A stretch of DNA of 64,000 nucleotides from Lunularia cruciata. Taxonomy: Eukaryota; Streptophyta; Marchantiopsida; Lunulariales; Lunulariaceae. The notes beneath the pieces were generated by a model. It was not told where the DNA came from, did no database searches, and was given only the letters and a program-made list of their open reading frames with translations. The position numbers and the translations under genes were made by a program. Location: assembly GCA_948567375.1 (NCBI GenBank), contig OX419756.1, positions 70,472,552 to 70,536,551 of the forward strand. The letters run 5' to 3'. Numbering within the stretch: the stretch's first letter is position 1; each line of letters begins with the position of its first letter. Positions 54,772 through 64,000 of the stretch are shown one piece after another.

Positions 54772-55210
54772 TGTAATCAATTCACTTTTCCATTCAAATC
54801 GCACTCAAATCAGATTTGAACTCGATCTTCCACTCAACGTACTATCAACAATGGTGCATTGATTACAATCAAGTCACATCCACTCTAGCTAAGAGACTCC
54901 AGGTGACGCTCATTGGCCTCTGTCTACCACAGCCAAAAACTTGAAGACTCAACATCAAAGACGTGAGCTCTCTGGAGCTACAGTTTGAAAGTATACCCCT
55001 TTGCTTGACCTACATCTCTAGCCCTAACGACACCGTTGATGGTGCAAACGATGCAAGTGATAGTGGGCCATACCATGTGATCAATAGCACTAACATAAAA
55101 TGTGACGGCCATCAAGTAATCCATGAGCAACTACAAAAATAAATATGACTTCCAACACTAGCAGTCTTGTGTTTGAGCAAACTAATTTTGGTGCTACAAA
55201 TGTTGTGACA
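54772..55210 (-). repeat. J2: probable 5' LTR of G
   Basis: 439 bp; on the minus strand TGTCACAACATTTGTAGC to GAATTGATTACA. Aligns with J1. No duplication legible at its outer edge (TTATA follows). Confidence 0.55.
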
Positions 55211-58200
55211 TTATATCATATATGTTAGTCCAAGCAGATCCAATTCACATTCTCGAGAAAGAGTTTTCTCTTACCAAGTGTTGCAACCACTCCGGTACTC
55301 CAGGGAGCCCTAATGATATTGACAAATTGACATTTATTGTATAATTTGACATTGATAGCATGATAATTGATATTAGTCACAAGTTGTTCCTGATTTTTGG
55401 CTCGTAAACTTTAGACGCCCGCATATCGGAAGGGAAAGCGAAAATGGGTGGTTAAGGACCCATATAAAAGAAAAAAACCAAAGCTTCCTTTTCTCATTGC
55501 ATTTTTCTTTATTGACATTTTTTATTTTCTTATTGCATTCTTATCCGTTCCGTGTATTGCAAAACCATTTTAACATGACATCCCATGAAAGTCATTTTGA
55601 AACTCCCCAATTTCTCACTGAAAGTCATGTTTTAAACAACTCAATGTCTCCAGTTTCTGTAAATCTAAATACTAAGTTTTTATGCATACCCGTTAATCTA
55701 TAACTGAAACCCCCCCATTGTCTACTCCTCGAAACATCAATAAGCAACTTGGCACGTAAATCATCCCCAAATGGAACATATTTGAGAACTATACTCATGC
55801 CAGAATTCTATGAGGGTTATAAGATTTAGTCGTAAGCTTTCAAGGCTATGCTCGTTGAAATAGTTTTCCCTTGGTAGCGTTCAGTGTGCGATTCTGGACC
55901 TCACCTCATCGTATCATAACCTCTAATCCTACACTTAAACGAAGGACTGATTCCTGGACAGTGCTGCATGGCCGATTTGTGGTAATCTGGACAGTTGTAG
56001 AGTACAAGTTGTCGTTATATATGGGATCCGATACTTCTGGTTGAGCTGAGAAGCACGTTCTGGTATTGTGTTTCTTTGTTCTTTCTTTAAAAAAACTTTC
56101 GAATTTCTGCCAGTGAATCTAGTAGCCTTGGAAGCTCCATTAGAATCTATGGCTCCTCTTAGTTGGTAGAACTCTACAAATTGGCATCTTGGACTGATCT
56201 GAAGAGACAGCTAAGTCTTGTGTAGTTTTGGCTACTCAAACCTCTACCGACATCATTGCTATGCAAATATAGAAAACTCCCCATTACATGCATTCACCAA
56301 AAACTTGGCGGCAGGTAAATCGAGTTTGGATGCAACCACCTGTCAATCTGGATGCCAGCTTTTGAAGAAAAGTTGTGGTTTAGTGAAATTTGAGAATATG
56401 AACGCAAGCTATTTTGCCCAAACACATCCTGAACCACGATGTCTCAAGATGCAGCAAGAATCCCCTAGGAAAAACAATTGAAGTCAATGCTTCATGCCAC
56501 CGAAAAGATTATTATTCCTCCTTCACCTGCTGCTGCTGGCCGGCAGTCTTTTCGAGATCATTCGAGAACTGGCAGTGTCTACAGCCCTTCCGCTTTTCAA
56601 TGTCCGGAGTCGAACTGCATGCGGACCGTATTAGAGTTTATTATTGCTAAGTAGGATGCGACAGCTAGGAAGCAAGTAAAATCCCATATGTCTTAGCTGG
56701 GAAGGACGACATAGACCACTTGTAGCAGCATTTTTGTGGAGGTCAAGGTACGAACGAGAAGTCCTCATAACTCGTCAAGGACATCATACATTCCCTTGCC
56801 ATTAGAGAAATTTCGTTTAACAACGAAGAGTTGGAGGATAGGCACTTGCATCTGCACATGCACTCACCGGTTTGAGGATCAAAACGTTAGTGCCGGACCA
56901 ATATTGGCTTTCATGATTGATTGGGAAGCAGAGCTCTCGAATGGATTACTGACATGGATCAATCATCAAGGATAAATGAAAAAAAAAAATTAAAAATCCT
57001 CAATCTGCGAAAGGAGCATATTTTCATTAGGAACAATGCAACAAGAAGACTGCAAAAGATGTCTGAAACCAAATAGAAGGCAAAGTATATGTTTGGTAGA
57101 TTTTTAGCACTGAACGATCCTTATCCGGAAGTTGGACGGCTTAAGATTTTTGGTGCCAGATCAAGATTCATCTTAGCTGTCCCATTGAACCAAATTATAA
57201 AACAGATTATAGTTATATGTTCGAAGAATATATCGAGAAATCAAAAGTTATGTCTTTCCAAAAACCGTACTCATCACATCAACAACCGTTTGCTGCTCAA
57301 CATTTTGCGCTCTGTTAATTCTCTTCACTTTAACAATGGCAAAATCCTTGATAGTTAACTGACAAGCCATAAGTTGTCTCAATGGAAAGGGATAACTAAT
57401 TTCCTTGTCTACAAAGTATAAGTCAAAACTCCGCTTGGAAAGCTCTCCGTTCAATACGCAAGTGCTCCTTGTTGTCATTTAACCCTATCTAGCATATATT
57501 TGTAGGTCAGGAAGTTTAGGAGAAATCAGTTATGAGGATTCTTACTCCTTCAACGTTGTAAGGACAGTGATTTGTTAAATTCGTTAACACCAGATTTCCT
57601 TCTTCGTGTCGTAACTTGCATACCCACCGTGTTGCTGAGATCAGATATCAATTCAGATTTTCCCGTAATGTACACACTAGTTTCTCGATCAGCATGCTCA
57701 AATTGAGACACAAAATTAATGTTTGTTTGTCTAGCAAGTCCAATGGATATGTTGGGCTCCCTGTTCAAAATAAATCTGACAGTAAGTTGTTGTCTAAAGC
57801 CCAGCACTACGGATTTTGCTTGGTCCAAAAGGACAAATAAACTTTATTTGCACTTCTTTCAAAACAAGTTTGATTCTTGTGAACAACTTATAGACACCTA
57901 GTCCTTAGCGGATCATTCCGACTAATGTATTCGTTCTACATTCTCAGCTTTTCTTGCATATCATCTCTGTCTTCAGCACATCCATCGTTTCGTCGTCAAA
58001 GTACAGGTTAAACCTTACGACGGCTCTGCACTCGAAATACTCACAACTCCTAAAGCAGCTATCGTCTTCAGATCGGACACACCGTCTATCATCCCCACGT
58101 TTCACCGAAAGCAGAAGAGACGTGGACAAGGCCATAGTCAGTCCTTGCAAAGTACAAAGTTCGCATATATTCATCACAGTCGCGCGCAGGGGAACAAAAT

Positions 58201-58501
58201 GCAAGGCGCAATCAAACTCCTGTCATACTTCGTATCTACGATATGAAACGCCTTAATGGCCATCAGATGCACGAGACATGGAACGGTATCCAGCATTCCC
58301 AGGCGGACGATACACACAGTACATACTAGAAACTCCACCAGCAGGTATGAAGCTGCATGATGGATCTCACAAAGAGATAGTCACTCTGGAGAAGAGCCTT
58401 GGTAAAAGTTTTTTAATCATTACAAGGATCTCAACGACAACAAACAGTTGATGCTCCCTCTGTTCCTTCCTTTCCTGGAAATCGATACGAGCTTTCGCTT
58501 A
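55211..58501. other. Low-copy region, no gene recognised
   Basis: Composition differs from the repeats: CpG dinucleotides are frequent and no element match is seen. Open segments (56218-56481, 56736-56975, 57616-57840, 57954-58256 plus strand; others minus) are short, overlap one another and show no recognisable domain. They could hold exons of a split gene but I cannot support one. Confidence 0.4.
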
Positions 58502-58516
58502 AACAGAAGAAAAGGA

Positions 58517-58620
58517 AAAACGGGAAAAGGGCGACCGCGTAGAAAACATCAAGGATGGGAAGACCCCGTCAAGCCGTACAAAGGAGGGACGAAGAAAAAA
58601 GTAAAATGGGGCTAAGCCCC
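58517..58620 (-). mobile_element. H3: 104-bp truncated non-LTR copy with target duplication
   Basis: Contains only the 3' end of family H: hairpin GGGGCTAAGCCCC (58608-58620), GTACGGCTTGACGGGG, GGTCGCCC on the minus strand. Flanked by AACAGAAGAAAAGGA (58502-58516) and AACAGAAAAAAGGA (58621-58634), a 14-15 bp duplication. Truncation exactly at the hairpin is notable. Confidence 0.7.
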
Positions 58621-58634
58621 AACAGAAAAAAGGA

Positions 58635-60234
58635 TTTTAATCTCAATCTAAATGTCTTCCCGCTCAACCTTGTATGCGTCATTTGTTCTTCTCCATGTCA
58701 AGAAGCTACTGTAGATTATGTAAGATAGACATATATACACACCCTATCGATTTAGATATGTTAACCTGTTATCGGACAAGAGTGTGTCCTTAGTTCGAGC
58801 ACACTCGCAGGAAGTAGTCGTCTGTCTCCAGATTTCCAGATATTTATAGTACCAGCACAAGTACCACACCACAACTTAAAACAAGCCGTACGTGGACCAA
58901 AGTATATTCGTTTCCTTCGAACTACATTTGCTATACAAATAATATTAGCGTGGATATATTTTCGTTGTAGGATATCAAAAGTGTATGCTCAGTTCTATAG
59001 GCTTGCTTTTGTAGCCGTTCTCCCTCTGTTGACCTTAGGTTGTTTGTCGGATTTGCTAGCTCAGGTCCGTTGAGTTTGGCCCCACGCATTTCTTTGATTT
59101 GGTCGTTTTATTGTTTATGCCTTTGAAAACCTCTTTTAAGTCTTCTCTCCTCGTCACATGCAAATCCTCTCTACATGCATGCAGGTCGGAGCAGGTAAAT
59201 TGGTTGTGAGATAATAATATTTCTCCATGTCTCTTCGGAAAAGAAGATGGGGATGCGGCGAGGAAAATGGAGGTCATTAGCGGTTTTCAGTAATCTATTT
59301 ACTGATACCCGTAACATCCATTAAAAAAAACTTACATCTCGATTGTAAAAATTTTATGGTATCCCCTGGAAATTCTATCTATACTTGATAGAAATGGGTA
59401 AGAGGTGATTCGTCAATTTTAGAGAAATGGTATTACTGTAAAGTAGCCTATACCCTCACCGCAGGGTTTCGTTGAATTCACCGCACCCCACCGGTCACAG
59501 GCCAATCATAGGCCAAAGATGACAACTACAACTTTCCAGCGTTAACAGCATGAGCAACGTCGCACCATCTGTTGCATTTTCGCACTTGCAGGGCACCTTC
59601 CCGTTTAGTTCCCGACAAAGTTAAGGGATCGGGAGGGGGTCCTAATTCAAGGGAACGGTTCAGGTAGCTCGCATTTCGAATATTAGTTAATTCTTTACGA
59701 GGTAAGATGATCCTTGTCCTGTGACTTGTGCGATGAGTTTTCCGAAACCTGCGATGAGATTATCGGCCCCCTCACTCTAAACATGAATTGATGTATTAAG
59801 GTTTAATCAATGAGATGAAGTTTGAATTCGAACTCTGCACTACATGCTATCCGGGACCACAAGGGAAGCAAGCAATTTCCACTCTCGAGGCTGTAATCTG
59901 AGGAATTCTCCACATGTGAGACAAGCAAACTGCGTTCAAAACCGTCACCTTCCGATGTGCGCGACGTCAAATTCCTGAGACTATTCCTCCAAGTGACACT
60001 TTGTTCGGCATCCTCGTTCCCTCCCGCTTGTGATAACTAATTAATTTAGTTCACAATATGCTTATAATTCATTCCTGATCTTTATAACTAAATGCCCTTT
60101 TCTCATTTTCCACTGTAAGAAGCTTTACAGAAGATTCAATTCTCAGGTCCTTCACCTTTTATGAAAACCCATAAAAGAATTCCGGAAGTATCCTGTCACT
60201 TTGAAGACTTTGGTAAAAGTGCAAATGCCTAATA
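58635..60234. other. Low-copy region, no gene recognised
   Basis: Contains short open segments only (for example 59277-59056 minus). No element or RNA gene seen. Confidence 0.4.
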
Positions 60235-60312
60235 TAATATTCCCAAGGAAAACAAAAAGAAGTACAAAGTACGACCAAGGGCAAAAGGAGATAGAGAGCG
60301 CGAGGCCCAACG
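60235..60312 (-). repeat. LINE-like 3' end, copy 1
   Basis: On the minus strand starts TTGGGCCTCGCGCTCTCT and carries CGTACTTTGTACTTC; aligns with copy 2 at 61093-61167. Looks like the 3' untranslated end of a plant LINE. Confidence 0.4.
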
Positions 60313-61092
60313 ATCCCATGAAGATGGCATTGACGGCGAAAGCAGCCTGATGGATCTCGTTTCTTCTATTTCTTTTCTACATTTAAATTTGATCGACGAG
60401 AAGTCATACTTCAAATCACAATCTGTGCATGAGATTTCGATTGTACTAAAGAAACCAATGCTCCCTGTTTTTAAATCTAGTGTTGAAGTGGAGGTATATA
60501 GGTGTTTTTCATAAGTGAGTGTGGAGTATAAGGATACTTTATAAGCTTGTAAGCTTTATCATCTGCTTCATGCGAACGAGCTCCCCTACTGCTATAGGTA
60601 ATGATAAGTTTAAACTTTAAAAGCCGCCCTACAAGCTTTTAGCTGCATGCTGTATTGTACCCAGGGTGGACTTCAGCAAGGATCTAACTCCAGAATCTAT
60701 GAAAGACGTAATAGGGTAGGTCATAGGGGAGCTTGAAAACTTTAATCATCAACCAGTGGAAAACATAGCATGGATGCCGAACAATTGAGGGATAGTTCAG
60801 ACATGGATTCTTCTTGGTTTTGTTCCACCGCTCATTAATGAACGAGCTTCTTTTGGAACTTTAGTGCCCTGAATCCAGAGTCTCCTAGATGGTTGGTTAA
60901 ATTACACTTCTGAGTCAATATAGGTATTTGAAGCAGGATTATCAAGCTCCAGGCGTTGTGTATTTTGTCTTCGTTTTCTCTTTCCAAGTGAAAGAGGAGA
61001 ACATATACAGTCAAACTTGGTCCCCACTTTAGTATATATTCATATATGTATCTATCGTGTCGTTCATGTGATGTACATATATAAAGAAAGAG
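60313..61092. other. Low-copy region, nothing recognised
   Basis: No coding, RNA or element signal supported. Confidence 0.4.
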
Positions 61093-61167
61093 TACCCCGA
61101 AGGAAACGGGAATGGAGTATAAAGCACGAACAAGTGCGAAACGAAAAGAGAGCATAAGACCCAACTA
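61093..61167 (-). repeat. LINE-like 3' end, copy 2
   Basis: Minus strand TTGGGTCTTATGCTCTCT then CGTGCTTTATACTCC; paralogous to 60235-60312 with one 3-base gap. No duplication identified. Confidence 0.4.
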
Positions 61168-62359
61168 GAGCGGTAGGAGCTGTTAAGTGGCCGTCCTCGT
61201 AATAGGAGTTACAAATGGGATTCACCTTTTAGGTTCGGGCTAAACTTGTTTAAGCAAACCCATGAAATACTACCTATAAATGCGTGGGAGAAACTGACAT
61301 GAAAACAATTAGCTGATGTCCATAAATGTAGTTTTGCGACAAACTGGATAAAAAATTTCCATAGGTCTTTGGAAGCTGGTCTTGTGTTGTCACCAGATCG
61401 TGATGATACATCATAGAGAAATTCAGATCAAAATGACCCTATTTGTTGTGATCGAACCACCTCAATATAGGTTGTTGGAATATTTTGAGATGATTTCCTG
61501 TCAAAGAGTTTAATTACGATTCTTATATGTAAAGAGCACAACTTTGCAGGTGTATACTAATTTATAGGGCATTTTCAGCTCCAACGGTATCTAATACATA
61601 AATATCATTTCATTGTCTCTTTATGGGTTCAAAGAATCTCATATGATCTTACAGGACTCCAGGTGAAAAATTTAAGGTTATGGACAGGAATTTTTATCAC
61701 CAGGGTGCCCATATGTTTCTTGGAGAATATCATAATTGAATTTATCCACGCGAATGAAAGTCAAATTTCTGTCAGAAGTTCAAATTTTAATGAGAAACTC
61801 TCGTTTAAAATCTAATTTCACCCTGTTGGAGACGGGAAGATGAAATGAAATTCATATGAATCACCTTAAAATGCCATTGTCTAAAACAGTCTAAACGTGT
61901 ATTTCTATGTGCATTTATCTTGATCAATGCCCATTCCTCCATTATCGTAAGGGAGTTTCAACACATTTTGAAGATATAAAAAGTGTTTTATTACTGGCAT
62001 AGTACTAAATTTAAACGTATCTCATCATCTTCTTAATCATCTTCTGTTGAATGTTACTCTGTCCAACTTATATGGCAACAAAACCGACACTCTGATCAAA
62101 TTGGATATGATTATTCGTGCAGTAAGGAAACAAGAAAGGTCCGATTGTTCCCAATCAAAGTTCGGAAAATGTAGAGTCCGTACCTATCCCAATTTTCATA
62201 TGTAGATATCATTTAACACAGGCAGACGACATGGACAAGATTTAAAAAGCACCTGGAAACGCACAATCACACGGTCCGCCTTTTTGTTTCTGGGGAACCT
62301 CACGTTTAGCTTGCCAACACCAAAGTTAACCATGGTCAGCTGAAGGTACTAGTCAAAGA
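61168..62359. other. AT-rich low-copy region
   Basis: No open segment of note and no element match. Confidence 0.4.
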
Positions 62360-63330
62360 GTAACCGGCATTGCCTGGATGGCGACACGATACTACAGTAC
62401 GTAGTATCGATCGTCAGCCAAAGGGCCTGGCAGGTAAACCCGTGGGTTGGCGGGCATATCTGGCGCACTAAAATAAGGGATCGGAGACCGGTAGCGCAGC
62501 CTTTGGTGGGGAGGATACCTTAGGACTGGCTGTAGAAGGCAGCAGGTCCCACTGCGCTCAAACTGTACACTACCGAAGTGTAGGAGAGAGTGCCGAACGA
62601 AACAAGATGAAAGGAGGAGAGGTGCACGGATTCCTCAGAAGAGAGCGGTGGATGGCGGAGGAGAAAGGAGATCAGGGGAGTGGAGAGGAGACTGTCATCA
62701 CAGTCAGAGTGTTGAGCTAGGGGGAAGTCAGGAGGAGGTCAGGGGGTGAATGAGAAGGAAAAGTGAGGGGGTAGTATGATAGTAGTGATGGAAGTAGAGT
62801 AGTAGTACTACTACTACCGTTGTGGTACGCGTGGGGGGAAGTTGGGGTGCATCTAGTCGATCTCGGGAGAAGAGAGTACAAAAGGAAAACATCAATTACG
62901 AGAAATGAATTCGGAGAGAAAGCGAAATGGGGGGTTGGCGGTGCATATGACTGCTGGAAGGTGGAGTGCAGGTGGAAAGATGTACGCGACTGCTGCTGCG
63001 GCTGTTGATCAGGCCAGACGGCTCAGAGAGACAGCGGACAGCAGAAGACAGCGGTGGTGGTGGATGGGACTGCAGGAGGACTCCAAGGGGAGTATGGGTG
63101 GGCTCCTGCGGACGCGACCTACAATTTGGACAAGGGAGGCTACAATTCCCGGAGCACTAATGCTATCGCCAGTGCATGCCATCCCATTAATTGCTGTGTC
63201 ATTCTTCCTGCCCGTTTAGAATGTCATGTGCAAACGAGTCCATTGGATCCAAGAATGCACCGGATAACTTGAGCACTTGACTACCGCAGTGCTCGTTAGT
63301 GCGGGTGTAAGGTGGTCGTTCAGTAAAGCT
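62360..63330. promoter_or_regulatory. CpG-retaining, purine-rich region, possible gene 5' flank
   Basis: G+C is visibly higher, CpG frequent, with long GA-rich runs (62590-62780). A hairpin pairs 62388-62395 with 62401-62408, and a 16-bp palindrome GTAGTAGTACTACTAC is at 62799-62814. Several overlapping open segments (62820-63272, plus) lack recognised domains. Unmethylated, GA-rich sequence is common around plant transcription starts; no start or splice site can be fixed. Confidence 0.3.
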
Positions 63331-64000
63331 GCTGCAGCGGCTGGAACGCTCCAGCTGTGTCACTGAACCCAATCTCATAAGTGATGTTCTGCACCCATTC
63401 CATTCATTGAAAGAGTGGAGTGTGGGGTACCTGTTTCTGTGCCGCTGCAGCGTCACTTAATTCTCTTCTTTAATTAAGGACTAGAAGCGTCTATCTCGAG
63501 TATACTCCTAATAGATATAGTCGTGTGTCGTCGATGCAAACTACGAGTGCGTAGTCAGAAGTTTTACTGCATTCCCCATTCCCAGGAGGAGATCGCCCGC
63601 TTTTCTCAAGGTACTGAACGCTAGGCTCTCAAAGCTGCTGTCGCAATTCTCAAAATCTGTTCCTAGTTCTTAGTCGAAGTAGATGTCTGTGGATTTTGTC
63701 TTAAGTTTCTCCATACACTCGACCATAAGCGCTTTGACGATGATGGAGTTTCTCTTCCTCTCTCAAACCATCTCTCCTGAACCTTCAGCTGTGGGAGGGG
63801 GGCCTTCTTCGTGAAGTTCAGCTTAGTATCATATTGATATATGAGTGACAAGACTGGATGTGTCCACTGAAGACGCCCTTCCTAGAATCCACTGTCTTGT
63901 GAACTGAGAAAAAGCGCTGTCAGCTGCGCATTTTGGCGAGATTTAGCCCAAGTAAGAGACCATGCCTTGATAGGACACTCTGAGCCTGGAAAGTCGAACT
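63331..64000. other. Right edge, nothing recognised
   Basis: Short open segments on both strands (63456-63199 and 63851-63663 minus) without known similarity. Confidence 0.4.

Larger units (their letters stand above)
18091..55210 (-). mobile_element. G: old Ty3/gypsy element split by nested insertions
   Basis: Minus-strand pieces in coherent order: 5' LTR J2 (54772-55210), leader (52590-54771 and 47621-47838), gag (about 33060-33525), linker and RT (32245-33060, 30152-30877), RNase H (29640-30152), integrase (19440-20105), PHD-like finger (18756-18995), 3' LTR J1. Between them lie F2, H2, A5, B2, E3 and H1. The join across B2 is exact. The link of J2 and leader to the gag piece across A5 is inferred from order only. 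Confidence 0.55.

Noticed and set aside
60835-61164. 109-codon minus-strand frame as a membrane protein
   Set aside because: Half of it is the LINE-like repeat at 61093-61167; no conserved domain.
62653-62718. Short frame MAEEKGDQGSG... in a good start context
   Set aside because: Only about 22 codons before a stop, no donor splice site I could support.

Overview
This window is plant nuclear DNA, almost all of it a nested graveyard of transposable elements. About 55 kb consists of elements inserted into one another. The remaining 9 kb (about 55.2-64 kb) is low-copy and not CpG-depleted, and I find no complete gene in it. Plant origin follows from the families present: Ty3/gypsy chromoviruses with chromodomains, a gypsy element with an Athila/Tat-like reverse transcriptase, Ty1/copia elements, and methionine-tRNA primer sites. 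A moss or other non-seed plant is only a guess, based on an RLE-type non-LTR retrotransposon and a gypsy polyprotein with a PHD-like finger. I see no ordinary cellular gene, rRNA, tRNA or CRISPR array that I can defend.

Layout. 1-18 kb: a minus-strand copia element (F1) carries two insertions, gypsy C1 (1-8272, minus, running off the left edge) and chromovirus E2 (10794-16407, plus, target duplication AAAGG). C1 is itself interrupted by LTR A3 (5420-6112) and by element B1 (428-4944, target duplication CTTGC). B1 is interrupted by solo LTR A1 (1031-1719, target duplication AAAC). 18-55 kb: one large minus-strand gypsy element (G) seems to stretch from an LTR at 54772-55210 to an LTR at about 18091-18523. 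It has been split by non-LTR element H1 (20105 to about 29138, itself holding gypsy A4 at 20433-25842), solo LTR E3, element B2 (30878-32244, target duplication TGTAG), gypsy A5 (about 33530-47620), copia F2 (47839-52584, target duplication TAATG) and truncated non-LTR copy H2. A5 is split by chromovirus C2 (34422-44514, target duplication CTTCT). C2 is split by chromovirus E1 (36784-42935, target duplication TTACC), and E1 by solo LTR A6. 55-64 kb: low-copy sequence with a 104-bp truncated H copy (H3), two LINE-like 3' ends and a CpG-retaining stretch near 62.4-63.3 kb that could be the 5' flank of a gene to the right.

The nesting order gives relative ages. G and F1 are oldest. A4 is the youngest: the 354 bp that its two LTRs share differ at only two positions by my reading. 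Most coding regions have stops and frameshifts, many explicable as CpG to TpG/CpA decay.

Most interesting: (1) family H, whose protein has a central non-LTR reverse transcriptase followed by a CCHC motif and a restriction-like endonuclease signature, with a hairpin over the stop codon; (2) family B, two target-duplicated TG...CA units with no visible internal LTRs or reverse transcriptase but a coiled-coil-rich frame, one copy an apparent in-frame deletion derivative; (3) the family E LTR, whose U3 has phased heat-shock-element arrays upstream of the TATA box; (4) element G, with a PHD-like finger after its integrase.
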